Source: Cyrtodaria siliqua
Lineage: Eukaryota; Mollusca; Bivalvia; Adapedonta; Hiatellidae
Assembly (NCBI GenBank): GCA_037043455.1
Contig: JAWPHD010003276.1
Coordinates: forward strand, 1 to 64,000
Length of the DNA: 64,000 nucleotides
Direction: 5' to 3'
This document shows positions 21,177 to 32,462 of the stretch, piece by piece. A model generated the notes under the pieces. The model ran no database searches. It worked only from the letters and a program-made list of their open reading frames with translations, and was not told the DNA's origin. The translations under genes and the position numbers were made by a program. Positions within the stretch are counted from its first letter, which is position 1, and the number at the start of each line of letters is the position of its first letter.

Positions 21177-21597
21177 AATAATTTGCAATCCGAATAGTGC
21201 ATTGCATTTAAAATAATAGATGATTTTTAACTGAAATTTCCAACAACATTAATTTAACAACTTTGGAATCTAAAAAAATCATTTGTAATAAATAAACAAA
21301 ATGTTTTTGAAATATTGATCTTATAAAGTACCATGCTGGGTGCATCAAAATACTTTTTGGAATTAACTCACTCTCGCTATGTTTCAAAAATAACACTGCC
21401 ATGCCACTTGTACCACTGTTGGGTTAAAGGGACACAAGGCAATCTTGATGTTTTAAAAACTTGTGGTATCCTGTTATTTTTTCTACATAATGTTCAATCA
21501 TTAATATATAATATTATTGATAAATCATCTTTATATTAAATTAGGATTAATATTTAAATTTAAATGGTGTGCCTAGTCTAGCTGTTTTCCATCTGTT

Positions 21598-21850
21598 TTC
21601 CTCTCCGTGGCCGAATGGTTAACGACGTTGCATTGTAAACCTTCGCCTCTCACCGCTGCGTGTTCAAATCCCACTGGGAGCTCGACTTGTAAGTGAGAAA
21701 GTGTCGATTCTTACGGATGTCAGGAGGTGTACAGTACTGGTTCTACCCAGGAAAAGTGGGTGGTCTGTCTCCACCACAAAAAATAGACCGTCATATATAT
21801 CCTTACATATGTTGAAAATGACGTAAAACACCATTCAAACAAACAAAAAA
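21598..21850 (+). mobile_element. SINE family A
   Basis: Head TCTCCGTGGCCGAATGGTTA (A box), B-box region GTGTTCAAATCCCACTGGG, core GGTTCTACCCAGG at 21739-21751, then a GTGGGTGGTCTGTCTCCACC hairpin and an AAACAAACAAAAAA tail. It is the most complete family A copy here. Confidence 0.85.
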
Positions 21851-21863
21851 ACATCTGTTTTCC

Positions 21864-22080
21864 ATGCACTTAGTGGAGTGCGTGAACCAGTTGTAGAGCG
21901 TCGAACTCCAGATCGAGAGGTCATGGGTTCAATCCTCACCATGGCCGTGTTATTTATCCTTGAGCAAGATAATTAATCCACATTGTTTAGTACTGGTTCT
22001 ACCCAGGAAGCCATCGAGAATGATTAATCTAAGTTGCAATAACTTGTTTCACAATTGATGTAAAATAATTCTGTTTAAAC
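21864..22080 (+). mobile_element. SINE family D (different tRNA-like head, shared core)
   Basis: Head CCAGTTGTAGAGCGTCGAAC with B box GGGTTCAATCCT (21924-21935). The core TACTGGTTCTACCCAGG (22001-22017) is shared with families A and B. It ends in an A/T-rich tail. It lies directly behind the family A copy. Confidence 0.65.
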
Positions 22081-22518
22081 TAAACCATGGACGCGCTTTC
22101 TGTTTTTTTTAATAAAATTGAAAAATGTAGCCGAGAAACTGATATGCACACCAAAAAGGTGTGTGAAAAAAATAAATCCCTACCTTAACCGTATATAATA
22201 GTTTCGAACTGGTTCCCCTTAACACACCATTTTTTAAAACACCCTAGACGACACTTGTAAGTACCCCAGTTATATATTATTTTGTCTTTTAAATGGACTA
22301 TACATCGTATGAAAACTTCTCAATAATTTTTTATATTTTTTTACAGATTAACCAAATAATCAATTGGACAATCGGATTACATGCAGTCACTGCTTTAATG
22401 AATGTGTTCACATTTGAGCAAATTATGATGAAAAATAAATGTTTTATTAGCATTAAAAATTACGGTACGTATAAGTGTCGTCTAACGTAAGCCTTCTATA
22501 AGTGTACAGTGTCATCAG

Positions 22519-22789
22519 TTCAATTGAATTGAATTGGATTTTATAGTCGCACCAACAGCTAAGGCCACATGGCGACTTTTCAAGCTTCAGTTGGTGGAGG
22601 AAGACCCGAGGTGCCCCTCCGGGCAGTTTTCGTGCGCAGGCGGGCACCTGGGTTACGCAAGCCACCTCATGATAGCTTCCTCACATAATGATTCCTAGGC
22701 CCATGAGGAATTGAACCCACAGCGGTCAGAGGGGCAAGTGATTTCAAGTCAGAGACTCTTAACCACTCGGCCATGGACGCCCAGTCATA
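22519..22789 (-). mobile_element. SINE family B, minus strand
   Basis: The reverse complement carries GTCCATGGCCGAGTGGTTAA at its 5' end (A box), a degenerate B box, the GCCCGGAGGGGCACCTCGGG block and an AATTCAATTCAATTG tail. The core is degenerate here (CCTGGGTTACG). Confidence 0.85.
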
Positions 22790-23051
22790 CGGTCAAAGCT
22801 TGCTAGAGTAATGGCACTCGATTAATAATAGGCTTCTATGTGGAGATGTTAATGCCAGTTTCTATACGCGTGATAGAAAAGCCTTAAAGGTATATATTTC
22901 TATTTTTACAATAAGACCTTGTTCGTTGTAGTCTTGTGATTTGTTGTGTTATTTATGTATTTTTAAATATGAATGTTTTGAAGTCATTTGTTGAATATGA
23001 AGATATTTGGTGCTATGTTTTTACTTCACATTTTAGTGTTTGAACTGAAAT

Positions 23052-23362
23052 CTGACATGATATAATTTATTTTGAACTGTGCCACCTGTAATGAACACTG
23101 GTCAGTGTAACTATTCATGTTTGTTCACATCTGACATAATTTATTTTGAACTGTGCCATCTGTAATGAACACTGGTCAGTGTAACTATTTATGTTTGTTC
23201 ACATCTGACATGATACAATTTATTTTGAACTGTGCCATCTGTAATGAACACTGGTCAGTGTAACTATTTATGTTTGTTCACACCTGACATGATACAATTT
23301 ATTTTTAACTGTGCCACCTGTAATGAGTTCTGATCGGTGAAACTATTCATGTATATACATCA
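23052..23362. repeat. 79-bp tandem repeat (4 copies)
   Basis: Units start at 23052, 23131 (74 bp), 23205 and 23284, with core ACTGTGCCACCTGTAATGAA and GGTCAGTGTAACTATT. The fourth unit is more diverged. Non-coding. Confidence 0.85.
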
Positions 23363-23526
23363 TCTGTTGTAACTACAAGCAGGGGCCAGTTTCATCAACA
23401 TCATTATGGTTAATTGACTTAAAGTTGAAATTAACGTTGCACAGTAGTATTCAACACTCAATAGCTCAGGTTTGAGAGTCATAAGAGCCTCTTCGTTTTA
23501 ACTTTTTAATAAGTTTTTGTCAGGGT

Positions 23527-23661
23527 ATGTTCTAGGCCCGTTCTCCATATTTTATCTCGATGTACATGGAGGATGAGCCTGACATGTTCATTCCTTTTAG
23601 GCGCCATATAACCTTTCATGTGTTGGTGCGCCTTAAAACCCCAATTCAATTCAATTCAATT
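23527..23661 (+). mobile_element. SINE family C, 3' part
   Basis: Contains GTTCTAGGCCCGTTCTCC, ATTTTATCTCGATGTACATG, GGCGCCATATAACC and a CAATT tail. The stretch 23665-25060 has no gene that I can support; 24780-24900 has a few GGTGCNATAT direct repeats. Confidence 0.8.
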
Positions 23662-25065
23662 ATCAGGGAATATGAAATGAGTTAAAAAATGAGTTCATGA
23701 AAATGAAGACCGCCGTAAAATTTCAGACACGATCTTGTTTCATTTATTCAGATATTCATGCATATAAATATAAAAAATCTTTTGTTTGCATGGCTGTATA
23801 GTTTACAACCATAAAGTCCAAGTATTCCAACTGTTTGGACCCGGGCCTAAATTCATCAATTTTTTAAGCACGAGAAACAGACTCAAGACTCAAAAATCTC
23901 ATTTTTATTGCAAACCCTATCAACACAAAAGTTAACGAGTAAGAATTGTAATTTTCAGACATTATCTGTTGAATTACCTTTAAAATTACTCGTTTCTGTA
24001 AGTAAATATAGTAATTTCCTTGTAAAATTGTTTTTATTTGGAATTTAAAAAATTAAGATTCTGAGTCGAGTCCGATTCTTGTGCTCAAACGTTTGGTTCA
24101 TTAATAATATGAGGTTAATTATTAATTATTAATGTTATTTGGTTAATTATTATTATGAGGTTAATTAATATTATGAGCGCATTGTTTGCATTAGTAATAG
24201 ATGCATTATGTGTATCTGCCAGGTGATCAAAGAAGTCAGGTAGATTTAAATATCAAGATACATGTAGATGTGATAGCTTTTTCTAGTAATTTGCTTTTAC
24301 ATTTTACCTCTTCTAGTATATTTTTATTTTAACATTATAATTTTATGATATTTCATTGCAACATTAGTTTTTACTAGATCTATCTGGAGTGTACGATTTA
24401 AAGCTGTTAAGCAATCAAGCAAGTGACACAATTTGAACTAAAATAACTGTAATTTAAAATATTTAGTCATCTGTTTTTCTGTTATTTGCTATCACAAAAC
24501 TGTGGTAGATGATAAAGTAGTACTAACAGAATGCTGCCAGTAATATATATTAACACATTCCATTCCATCATTTTGTATACTACCGGTAACTAAAGGTTAT
24601 TGTTGTTGTACAATGTGTCCTAATTTTGTGGCAGAAAATAGAGAGAAAATTGCGTATCTATTTTCATTTTGCACCCTATATCCCTGTCTGCTCAGTATTA
24701 GATCATGGGCATATATTGGTCTAGGGTTGATAGACCGTGTGATATGAAAATTGATATGAAATGTTCAATTATCACATATTTTTATGTTGCTGCAAAGGTG
24801 GGATATTGGGTAGGTTTACGGTAAAGGTGCCATATTATAGGTGTAACTTTATAGTAAAGGTGCGATATTGTTACACGTGCGGTAAAGGTGCTATATAGGG
24901 GTGATGTGGTCCATGTTCAATATTCATAATTTTCGCATGACATCAAACTAATTTGGCCAATCAGTGATCAATAAAATAACACACCTCCTCATTTTGGAAG
25001 AGGATACGTACAGTGTTCATTCTTTAGCGATCATTACATTAAAAGTTACTTTTTTATTTTGTGTG

Positions 25066-25491
25066 CCCCGTGTGGTTGCCGTGTGGTTGCCGGGGGCCCC
25101 GTTTGGTCACGGGGCAAAGAATAGGGCCACTGCAGATCCCTTTGGAGGGGTAGGCAGAGGGGTAGAATCCCCCCAAATTCATGTTTATTTTATCATTTTT
25201 TGTTCATGTTCATTAAAGGTCTTCATCATGATCCCTGCATTGTTTCAGGTGCTATCTCGCTCGCATCAAAAGAGCAGTGGCAGAAAAACAATAACGTGGC
25301 TCCAGCGTAAATGGAGTTTCTACGATAGAATTTGCAGCAACTCTGCAGTTCAGGGTGAGAAGGTTCTAGGCCCGTTTTCCATATTTTATCTCGATGTACA
25401 TGGAAGATGAGCCTGGCATGTTCATGCCTGCTAGGCGCCATATAACCTTTTCATGTGTTGGTGCGCCTTAAAACCCCATTTCAATTCAATT
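25066..25491 (+). mobile_element. SINE family C, longest copy
   Basis: About 425 bp. The 5' region GCCCCGTTTGGTCACGGGGC forms a hairpin. Then come AAGAATAGGGCCACTGCAGA, the ACGTGGCTCCAGCGTAAATG block, GCAGCAACTCTGCAGTTC, a B-box-like AAGGTTCTAGGCCC, GGCGCCATATAACC and the CAATT tail. An open frame of 148 codons across it starts upstream and has no protein similarity I recognise. Confidence 0.8.
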
Positions 25492-25601
25492 TATTTTGTG
25501 TACAGCTATGTATCTACATTTGTTGCTGTCTTATTTTTAAACACTAATTTGGATACATTTAATTTAAATTATGGTCCAATATTTTGATTTTTCATAAAGT
25601 C

Positions 25602-25739
25602 TGATTGGTCAGTTTTTTTGATGGTGATTATGATTCATAATTTTGATAGAGCATCATCAAAAAAACTGACCAATCATTGAGCATCATCAAAAAAACTGAC
25701 CAATCATTGAGCATCATCAAAAAACTGACCAATCAGTGA
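25602..25739. repeat. Inverted plus tandem 30-bp repeat
   Basis: Three tandem units GCATCATCAAAAAAACTGAC + CAATCATTGA (25651, 25681, 25711; the last is 29 bp). They face one inverted arm at 25602-25624 (TGATTGGTCAGTTTTTTTGA). Any of the three units can pair with the single arm. Confidence 0.8.
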
Positions 25740-26049
25740 CCAGAAATAAGACATACATAATGCATTCTGGTAGGTGATAAACTTGGTCTTTATCCTTGAT
25801 GTTCAACCAAGTTAACTGTTACAATTAAGGTATCTACAGTGTGATTCTTTTAAAACCCTGCATATTTCATGCACATTCATGCAAATTGATTCAGTATATG
25901 TACCTTTCAAAATCTTGAAAATTATCATCTTTTTACTCTATCAAAGATTTGTATTTTACTACAGAACCTAAGGATAAAACCCGAGTAACACATATTTTAT
26001 CACCTACTGAAAATAAGATAAAATCTCAACATCTCTGCAATGAAAAATT

Positions 26050-26365
26050 ATGAATACCCCTTTATGTTCACCTGCTGATCAATATCTCATTATCTTGGAA
26101 ACATATTACTGAAGCCTGGATGTGAAAATTACGATTTTTTATAAAGACATTCAGGATAAAGTCCGAGTATACCTCTTTATGTTCACCTACTGATCAATAT
26201 CTCATCGTCTTGGAAACGTATTACTGAAGCCCCCGAAGCCTGGATGTGAAAGTTATGGTTTTTCATAAAGAGATTCAGGATAAAGTCCGAGTATACCTCT
26301 TTATGTTCACCTACTGATCAATCTCATCATCTTGGAAACGTAGCCTGGATGTGAAAGTTATGAAT
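26050..26365. repeat. About 116-125 bp tandem repeat (3 copies)
   Basis: The repeated block is TTTATGTTCACCTRCTGATC, TCTTGGAAACRTATTACTGA, AGCCTGGATGTGAAAGTTA, ATTCAGGATAAAGTCCGAG. The second unit has an extra CCCCGAAGC and the third is shortened. Confidence 0.75.
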
Positions 26366-26387
26366 AGGATATGTTTATCTGCATACA

Positions 26388-27360
26388 GGATGTACTCTTA
26401 CAGTCCCTATACCGCCATCGATAGGCACATTTTACAATAGATGTACACCTTTTCTAAACCTACTGTTGACGAGGTCAAACCTGTGTTAGTGGTCAACTCT
26501 ATCAAGCAACCACCTGTCTTAAGCAGCCACATTTTCTATATACTGTTTAAACAATGTTAATTTAAATCAACCTTTATTAAGCAGACACCTGCCTTTAGAG
26601 GTCACTATTGGTATTTCCTTTGAGTGGCTGCTAAAGACAGGTTTGACTATATAACTTCCACATTTTGAGAACATGAACTATATATGAGCCACAACTCACG
26701 CAAACGTCCCTTCGGACGTTTACATGACAACGTCATAACGTAACAATTTATGACGTCGACCGGTAATCAATTAATTACTAATCAAATTTTTCGTCACTTC
26801 CGTGTTTTACCTAATTATTATATCATAGGGAATATGTTTGCTTAATATAAATAGTTGATGCTAAAGAAAATGGTAATTGTTTTTTGTTGTTATTTAATCA
26901 ACGACGTCGTCCAAGACGCCGACGTCAACGTCAAAATTAATGGTGAGTACAATCTTTAATTTTCAAATTGAGATTAAATCATTTTTAATTAAGATATCAA
27001 CATAAACTAAAGAGATTTTTAAAGAGAAAATCACCGTGTTTCATAAACATCAAAAAACATAAAATTTGAAAATGTTGTCTGAAGGGTCGTTTTCGCGTGT
27101 TTCGGCTCATATTATATGGACACAAAATATAACATCTTTAACCAGCAAGGACAAACCCCAAACTGGAGCATTGAAATGAGAGTTATCAACTCATAATTAA
27201 TTAAAGCATATTTGATCACAGGTATTTTAGTATTTTAGAACCCATTAATAAGCCTATACTTTTAATCAGCACATTATTATATGACCTAAACACCAGTCCT
27301 GGATAGAGTTTTGATAAACGGTTTTGTAGTGTAATTTTCCCGGTATTTGGGCGGGTTAGT
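26388..27360. repeat. Unclassified dispersed repeat, copy 2 (interrupted)
   Basis: Matches the repeat at 1262-1640 at its two ends (26388-26480 and 27117-27360). The middle is foreign: an AGCAACCACCTGTCTTAAGC type repeat (26500-26650) and a MITE (26681-27116). Positions 27360-27700 have no recognised feature. Confidence 0.65.
26681..27116. mobile_element. MITE with about 32-bp terminal inverted repeats, CpG-rich interior
   Basis: The left end TATATGAGCCACAACTCACG and onward is imperfectly complementary to the right end (AAGGGTCGTTTTCGCGTGTT then TCGGCTCATATTATA). The interior contains ACGTC motifs in both directions (ACAACGTCATAACG, ACGACGTCGTCC). It is inserted in the dispersed repeat described at 26388-27360. 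No protein. Confidence 0.75.
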
Positions 27361-27705
27361 TTCTGCAACTAAATATGTGATAAATACAAGCATTAGCTGC
27401 ATCACAGACTGATACTACATAATCCATTTAGAAATGTTTTTTACACCTGAGTGTAATAATATAGAATGCATGATAGAGGATTTATATCTTGGAAAAATTA
27501 AATCAGATCATTAATCAAATAATCAAACTTGTTGTAACCAATCCATTACATGGAGTTTAGCTGTAGCGCAGTACATTTAATCATGTTTAAAAATTGTAGC
27601 GATCTTTAGGGGATAACAAGGTGTTTTTTTGTGATTCACTAACACATAGATTTCCTTGTGGTTCAGGTAAATGTCACAAAGTAATTTTAAATCTTATTCA
27701 AAAGA

Positions 27706-28567
27706 CAATAGTAACACAACACTTTCCAAAGAAAACATTCCATGACAGGGATCAGTTTCCTTTACAGAATAGCTGACTTTTAGGCCTTTTAATTTTATTT
27801 TTTGTTTTACGACCCACAGTAACACAACTCTATCCAAAGAAAACATTCCATGACAAGGATCAGTTTCCTTTACAGAATAGCTGACTTTTAGGCCTTTTAA
27901 TTTTATTTTTTGTTTTACGACCCACAGTAACACAACACTATCCAAAGAAAACATTCCATGACAAGGATCAGTTTCCTTTACAGAATAGCTGACTTTTAGG
28001 CCTTTTAATTTTATTTTTTGTTTTACGACCCACAGTAACACAACACTATCCAAAGAAAACATTCCATGACAAGGATCAGTTTCCTTTACAGAATAGCTGA
28101 CTTTTAGGCCTTTTAATTTTATTTTTTGTTTTACGAGCCACAGTAACACAACACTTTCCAAAGAAAACATTCCATGACAAGGATCAGTTTCCTTTACAGA
28201 ATAGCTGACTTTTAGGCCTTTTAATTTTATTTTTTGTTTTACGAGCCACAGTAACACAACACTTTCCAAAGAAAACATTCCATGACAAGGATCAGTTTCC
28301 TTTACAGAATAGCTGACTTTTAGGCCTTTTAACTTTATTTTTTGTTTTACGACCCACAGTAACACAACTATCCAAAGAAAACATTCCATGACAAGGATCA
28401 GTTTCCTTTACAGAATAGCTGACTTTTAGGCCTTTTAACTTTATTTTTTGTTTTACGACCCACAGTAACACAACACTATCCAAAGAAAACATTCCATGAC
28501 AAGGATCAGTTTCCTTTACAGAATAGCTGACTTTTAGGCCTTTTAATTTTATTTTTTGTTTTACGAA
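27706..28567. repeat. 108-bp minisatellite (8 copies)
   Basis: The unit is ACAGTAACACAACACTATCC...TTTTGTTTTACGACCC, 108 nt (36 codons) and highly uniform. A 2-nt deletion in one unit (near 28360) shifts the frame. The minus strand reads open for 231 codons only because the unit length is a multiple of three. I see no start context, splice sites or recognisable protein. Confidence 0.9.
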
Positions 28568-28577
28568 CCTTTGAAAA

Positions 28578-28842
28578 TGAGAAGTGCCATAGTTGAGGAG
28601 GGAAAAAATTAAAAATAAAAATTTGAAAAAGCTAAAAGAAATATTTCAACGAAAAGGAAAAGAGAATGAAATGTTTTATTAAAATCTGAGAGGAGATCAA
28701 ATAAAAATAAAAGCATGGGAAACTGAGAAGTGCCATAGTAGGAGGAGGGAAACAAATAAAAATTTGAAAAAGCTAAAAAAAAATATTAGAAGAATGAAAT
28801 GTTTGAATAAAATCTGAGAGGAGATCAAATAAAAATAAAAAC
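28578..28842. repeat. Two-copy direct repeat of about 145 bp
   Basis: GAGAAGTGCCATAGTTGAGG... and GAGAAGTGCCATAGTAGGAG... share TTTGAAAAAGCTAAAA and ATCTGAGAGGAGATCAAATA. It directly follows the 108-bp minisatellite. Confidence 0.8.
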
Positions 28843-29144
28843 AATCAAATTCCGTACGAAAAAATAAAATTTCATTTTTTTTATAGTAGAATGGTACGTA
28901 AAATGAATAATCAAACAATAATGATGGCTTTTAGTATATTTATATTTTATAAAACATCACATTTGTTGTTATAACATTAGAAACATGTTAGACCATGATT
29001 TGGCCTAGAATCATGTTTAGATATTTATTGTATTTCTATCTTTTTATAAAGACATGACAGTTTATATACTGGCATAAATGTTGTCAGTTTATATTTCTGT
29101 CTAATTTTTATATGAATGTTAAGGATTCTTGCCTCTAGAACAGA

Positions 29145-29225
29145 TCGAGGGTTCAGTGTAAAACAATTGTATCTCCTTCTTTATTCATATGTAATTACAA
29201 TAGTTTTGCACTGACCCCTCGAAAT
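29145..29225. repeat. Hairpin with 27-bp arms
   Basis: TCGAGGGTTCAGTGTAAAAC and onward pairs with TACAATAGTTTTGCACTGAC and onward, with three mismatches and a loop of about 28 nt. It is fold-back element-like; nothing else is recognised between 28870 and 29380. Confidence 0.75.
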
Positions 29226-29383
29226 ATAGATTTGACTCAGGATTGAAATTTTAAAATTGTGTAACATAAATTCAGGTGTTTAGAGGGGCACATGGCAATC
29301 TTAAAGTGTTTATCAGCATTAAAATTAGCATCTTAATTTATTAATCCAGTATCATTTCAACTTAATCAAGTATCATTTTAACT

Positions 29384-29708
29384 TGCCCCGTTTGGTTACG
29401 GGGCAAAGAATAGCGCCACTGCAGATCCTGTTGGAGATCCCAACATGACCCCTGCATTGTTTCAGGTGACATCTCGCTCACATCACTAGAGTAGTGGCAG
29501 AAAAACAATAAACGTGGCTCCAGCGTAAATGGAGTGTCTACACTAGAATTTGCAGCAACTCTGCAGTTCAGGGTGAGAAGGTCCTAGGCCCATTCTCCAT
29601 ATTTTATCTCGATGAACTTGGAGGATGAGCCTGGCATGTTCATTTCTGTTAGGCACCAGAAAACCTTTCTTGTGTTTGTGCGCCTTTAAACCCCAATTCA
29701 GTTTAGTT
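29384..29708 (+). mobile_element. SINE family C
   Basis: Starts at TTGCCCCGTTTGGTTACGGG and has the same block order as the copy at 25066-25491, but lacks part of the 5' body (GTTGGAGATCCCAACATGAC instead). The tail is CCCCAATTCAGTTTAGTTC. Confidence 0.8.
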
Positions 29709-29768
29709 CATTTTAACTTGAAATCTGCTTGCATATATTAATTTTTATTTTTTATTTTTCACTTTTTC

Positions 29769-29877
29769 TTTTATCTCGATGTACATGGAAGATGAGCCTG
29801 GCATGTTCATGCCTTTTAGGCGCCATATAACCTTTTCATGTGTTGGTGCGCCTTAAAAACCCAATTCAATTCAATTC
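29769..29877 (+). mobile_element. SINE family C, 5'-truncated
   Basis: Begins at TTTTATCTCGATGTACATGG and ends with the CAATTCAATTC tail. It lies 60 bp downstream of another C copy. Confidence 0.8.
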
Positions 29878-29944
29878 TACTATAGGTTTGAATATATTAT
29901 TGGTGAAATTTAATCAACAGTAAGTATTATGCAAAAGCAATATG

Positions 29945-30062
29945 CTTTATACTATTCTTATAATTAATATTAATGATTGAACAAATGCAATTTAGTATGT
30001 AGAAAAACTAATGGGACGCCACGAGTTTTAAAAAAAATCAAATTTGCCATGTGTCCCTTTCT
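29945..30062. repeat. Short dispersed repeat (TGTGTCCCTTT family)
   Basis: The block ATTAATGATTGAACAAATGC, then GGGACGCCACGAGTTTTAAA and TTGCCATGTGTCCCTTT. Related copies are at 34474-34578, 33027-33085 and, inverted, 21424-21466. Probably one low-copy transposon family. Positions 30070-30880 hold nothing else supported. Confidence 0.6.
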
Positions 30063-30886
30063 TTGTGTACGCTGTATTGTTGAACCAGTATTTTATAGGG
30101 TAGGTAAAACAGCAGTAAATTTACGGCCCTGTTTTCATCAAATTTTATGTTAAAATAGTTTGTATGTCTACCTCCTCCCACAGTTTTCAAGCGATTGTAT
30201 CAATTCTGCCAATTCAAATCAATCTTTTATTACCAGAGTTACAGCCATTTTTCCATCAAATTTAACATTTTCAGCTGATTGTTTTCAGTGAGGGCATCCA
30301 TGTCCCTTGGACACATTTTAGTTTAAAAAAATTAAGGACTGGAAAGAAGTATTTTCCAGGAAGCCTCTATAATCAATCACAGACAGAATGGTTACCTGGT
30401 TGTGACATAACAGAAAAGTTCACACTAGTTCCTGTTACATGGACTACTCAGGCCAAACATAAACAAATGTTGGTTTGCTGTTTCCCTATCTACCCACGAA
30501 AAAAGGCTCCCAAAACTTTTTATAGCAGTTCTTCAACATAATTTTTTTTTTACTATCTTGAGTAAATGTTTCTTTCATTTCTTAAGGTTTTTACTGTCTT
30601 TGGCAAAAAAAGAAGAAAAGAATCACCTACTTCTAAAGTCCTGGGTCGGGAAACAGCAAACACATATATCAAGTTTTTAAGGACAACTCATCATGGTGTT
30701 GGCACATTTACGTCCAGGTGTATTAACAGTTATGGGTTGTCGGCTTGTCACTGGTGAAAGTGCTGTCATGTCACATTATGATTAAATTGAACTTTTCCAG
30801 ACTTTTGTTTCCATTTGATGAAATTTATCTTGAATATTGTTTTATGCAATACTTATATTTCCCTCACATGCGTATACCACTATACA

Positions 30887-31266
30887 TAACAGTCAGTTAA
30901 GGTTATACAGTCAGTTAAGGTTATACAGTCGGTTAAGGTTATACAGTCAGTTAAGGTTATACAGTCGGTTAAGGTTATACAGTCAGTTAAGGTTATACAG
31001 TCAGTTAAGGTTATACAGTCGGTTAAGGTTATACAGTCGGTTAAGGTTATACAGTCGGTTAAGGTTATACAGTCAGTTAAGGTTATACAGTCGGTTAAGG
31101 TCAACAGTCGGTTAAGGTTATACAGTCAGTTAAGGTTAAACAGTCAGTTAAGGTTATACAGTCGGTTAAGGTTATACAGTCGGTTAAGGTTATACAGTCG
31201 GTTAAGGTTATACAGTCAGTTAAGGTTATACAGTCGGTTAAGGTTATACAGTCAGTTAAGGTTATA
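30887..31266. repeat. 18-bp minisatellite (about 21 copies)
   Basis: The unit is GGTTATACAGTCRGTTAA, with R alternating irregularly between A and G and one shortened unit. Both strands read open as six-residue repeats (RLYSQL and TLTDCI). It resembles a telomeric GGTTAA motif only superficially. Confidence 0.95.
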
Positions 31267-31825
31267 AAAGAGTTCACTCTTATATCAGTGTGTTTTTTTC
31301 CTAATATAAGTGGTACCGAAAAACGGTGCCATTCCCAATGCCGGCAAATATTTTAGAGTGGAACTTTAAAAAACAGAAAAGAGGGGAAAGTATATACTTT
31401 CAGGGTAGGGTAATGAAATACTACAAGACAATGTACACAATGGTAATGTGTTTGCAAAGTATTTAAACAGATGTAATATTGCTTTTGTTTGATAATGAAA
31501 AATTCCAATTTAAGGCAAAACAATGCAAATTTTCCCAATTTAAATGGGTACCAGTACCATTCCCAAAAGAGTGGAAAAAATGAGAAAAAAAAACTGAATA
31601 TGTTTTATAACAAGTGGGCCCCAGTTGTTAGCAGCTAAAGAACTAGCCAACTGTCATTCCCTATAGGAGTGAAATCAATGCAACATCATGATGTCTCATG
31701 TAAGAGTCACATGTCATGTAGGATAGATTGATCTTCCATGGGGATAACCCTATCTCACGTGACTGGAAATGGGAAAATACCATGGTTTGGAGTTGAGTGG
31801 ATATTTAGAACACGATATTCATTTT

Positions 31826-32010
31826 CATTACCCGTCCGTCGGATGGGGACGTAAACCGGGCGGTCCCGTGTATCGGTCTATCCTCCGAGCACGTTAAAGA
31901 ACCATAGGAATCTATTCGATAATAAGAGTAGGGCAGGTTCCCGGATTCCTATGTATCCTTCCCCTCTCTCTGGGGCGGCTCTAAATAACCTGTACTGTGT
32001 TGATGAGCCG
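31826..32010 (+). repeat. Possible SINE/tRNA-like dispersed fragment
   Basis: GGATGGGGACGTAAACCGGG, CACGTTAAAGAACC and CCTCTCTCTGGGGCGGCTCT form a GC-richer island in AT-rich DNA. I recognise the GGGGACGTTAAACC...CACGTTAAAGA type as a recurrent sequence of aquatic invertebrate genomes but cannot assign a named family. Followed by (AT)n at 32032-32051. Positions 31270-31820 show nothing else. Confidence 0.5.
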
Positions 32011-32173
32011 TTGAACAACATTCAATTCTACATATATATATATATATATAATGGACTGTTTTTTTCAGTTACTCGCAGGCTGGAATTCTCTGGGTTTACA
32101 ATGGACGCACTTTCTATTATAGTCGGGCTTAGCAGGTTAAGGGCTAATACATGTACTATGATTCTATTAATTA

Positions 32174-32285
32174 GTGATTTCATATTGGCCTAGATATGAC
32201 CTCGGACTGTCATATTGGCACAATTTTTGGTCAAAGGCCGTGGGCCAGTATGACAGTCTGAGGACAGTAATTCGACAATATGAAA
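32174..32285. repeat. TATTGGCC fold-back repeat, copy 2
   Basis: Same start as 9219 (GTGATTTCATATTGGCC). The stem pairs CCTCGGACTGTCATATTGGC with GCCAGTATGACAGTCTGAGG around a loop of about 26 nt. More TATTGGC motifs follow to 32535 and may belong to the same element. Confidence 0.7.
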
Positions 32286-32417
32286 ACAATTAATTAATGA
32301 CAATTTATTCATTAACTGAACTTCCACTGTAGTAGTATTTTATTTTAATAAAAGCATTTGGCATGATTTGTGTTTATTTATAGTAATGTTAATTCCATTT
32401 ATATTGTAATTAGTAAA

Positions 32418-32462
32418 CGTAAATGACGTCACTTGAAGGGCGTAAATGACGTCACTTGAAGC
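32418..32462. repeat. Direct repeat containing two TGACGTCA palindromes
   Basis: CGTAAATGACGTCACTTGAA occurs twice, 23 bp apart. TGACGTCA (32424-32431 and 32447-32454) is the canonical CRE palindrome, but there is no neighbouring gene to support a promoter. Probably part of a TE. Positions 32550-34330 contain no gene that I can support. Confidence 0.6.

Noticed and set aside
25226..25441. Open frames on both strands near 25.2-25.4 kb
   Set aside because: They lie within SINE family C.
27694..28389. 231-codon minus-strand frame
   Set aside because: A product of a 108-bp tandem repeat; no other evidence of coding.
30887..31266. Internal telomere repeat (GGTTAA-like)
   Set aside because: The 18-bp unit GGTTATACAGTCRGTTAA is not a telomeric hexamer; the resemblance is partial.
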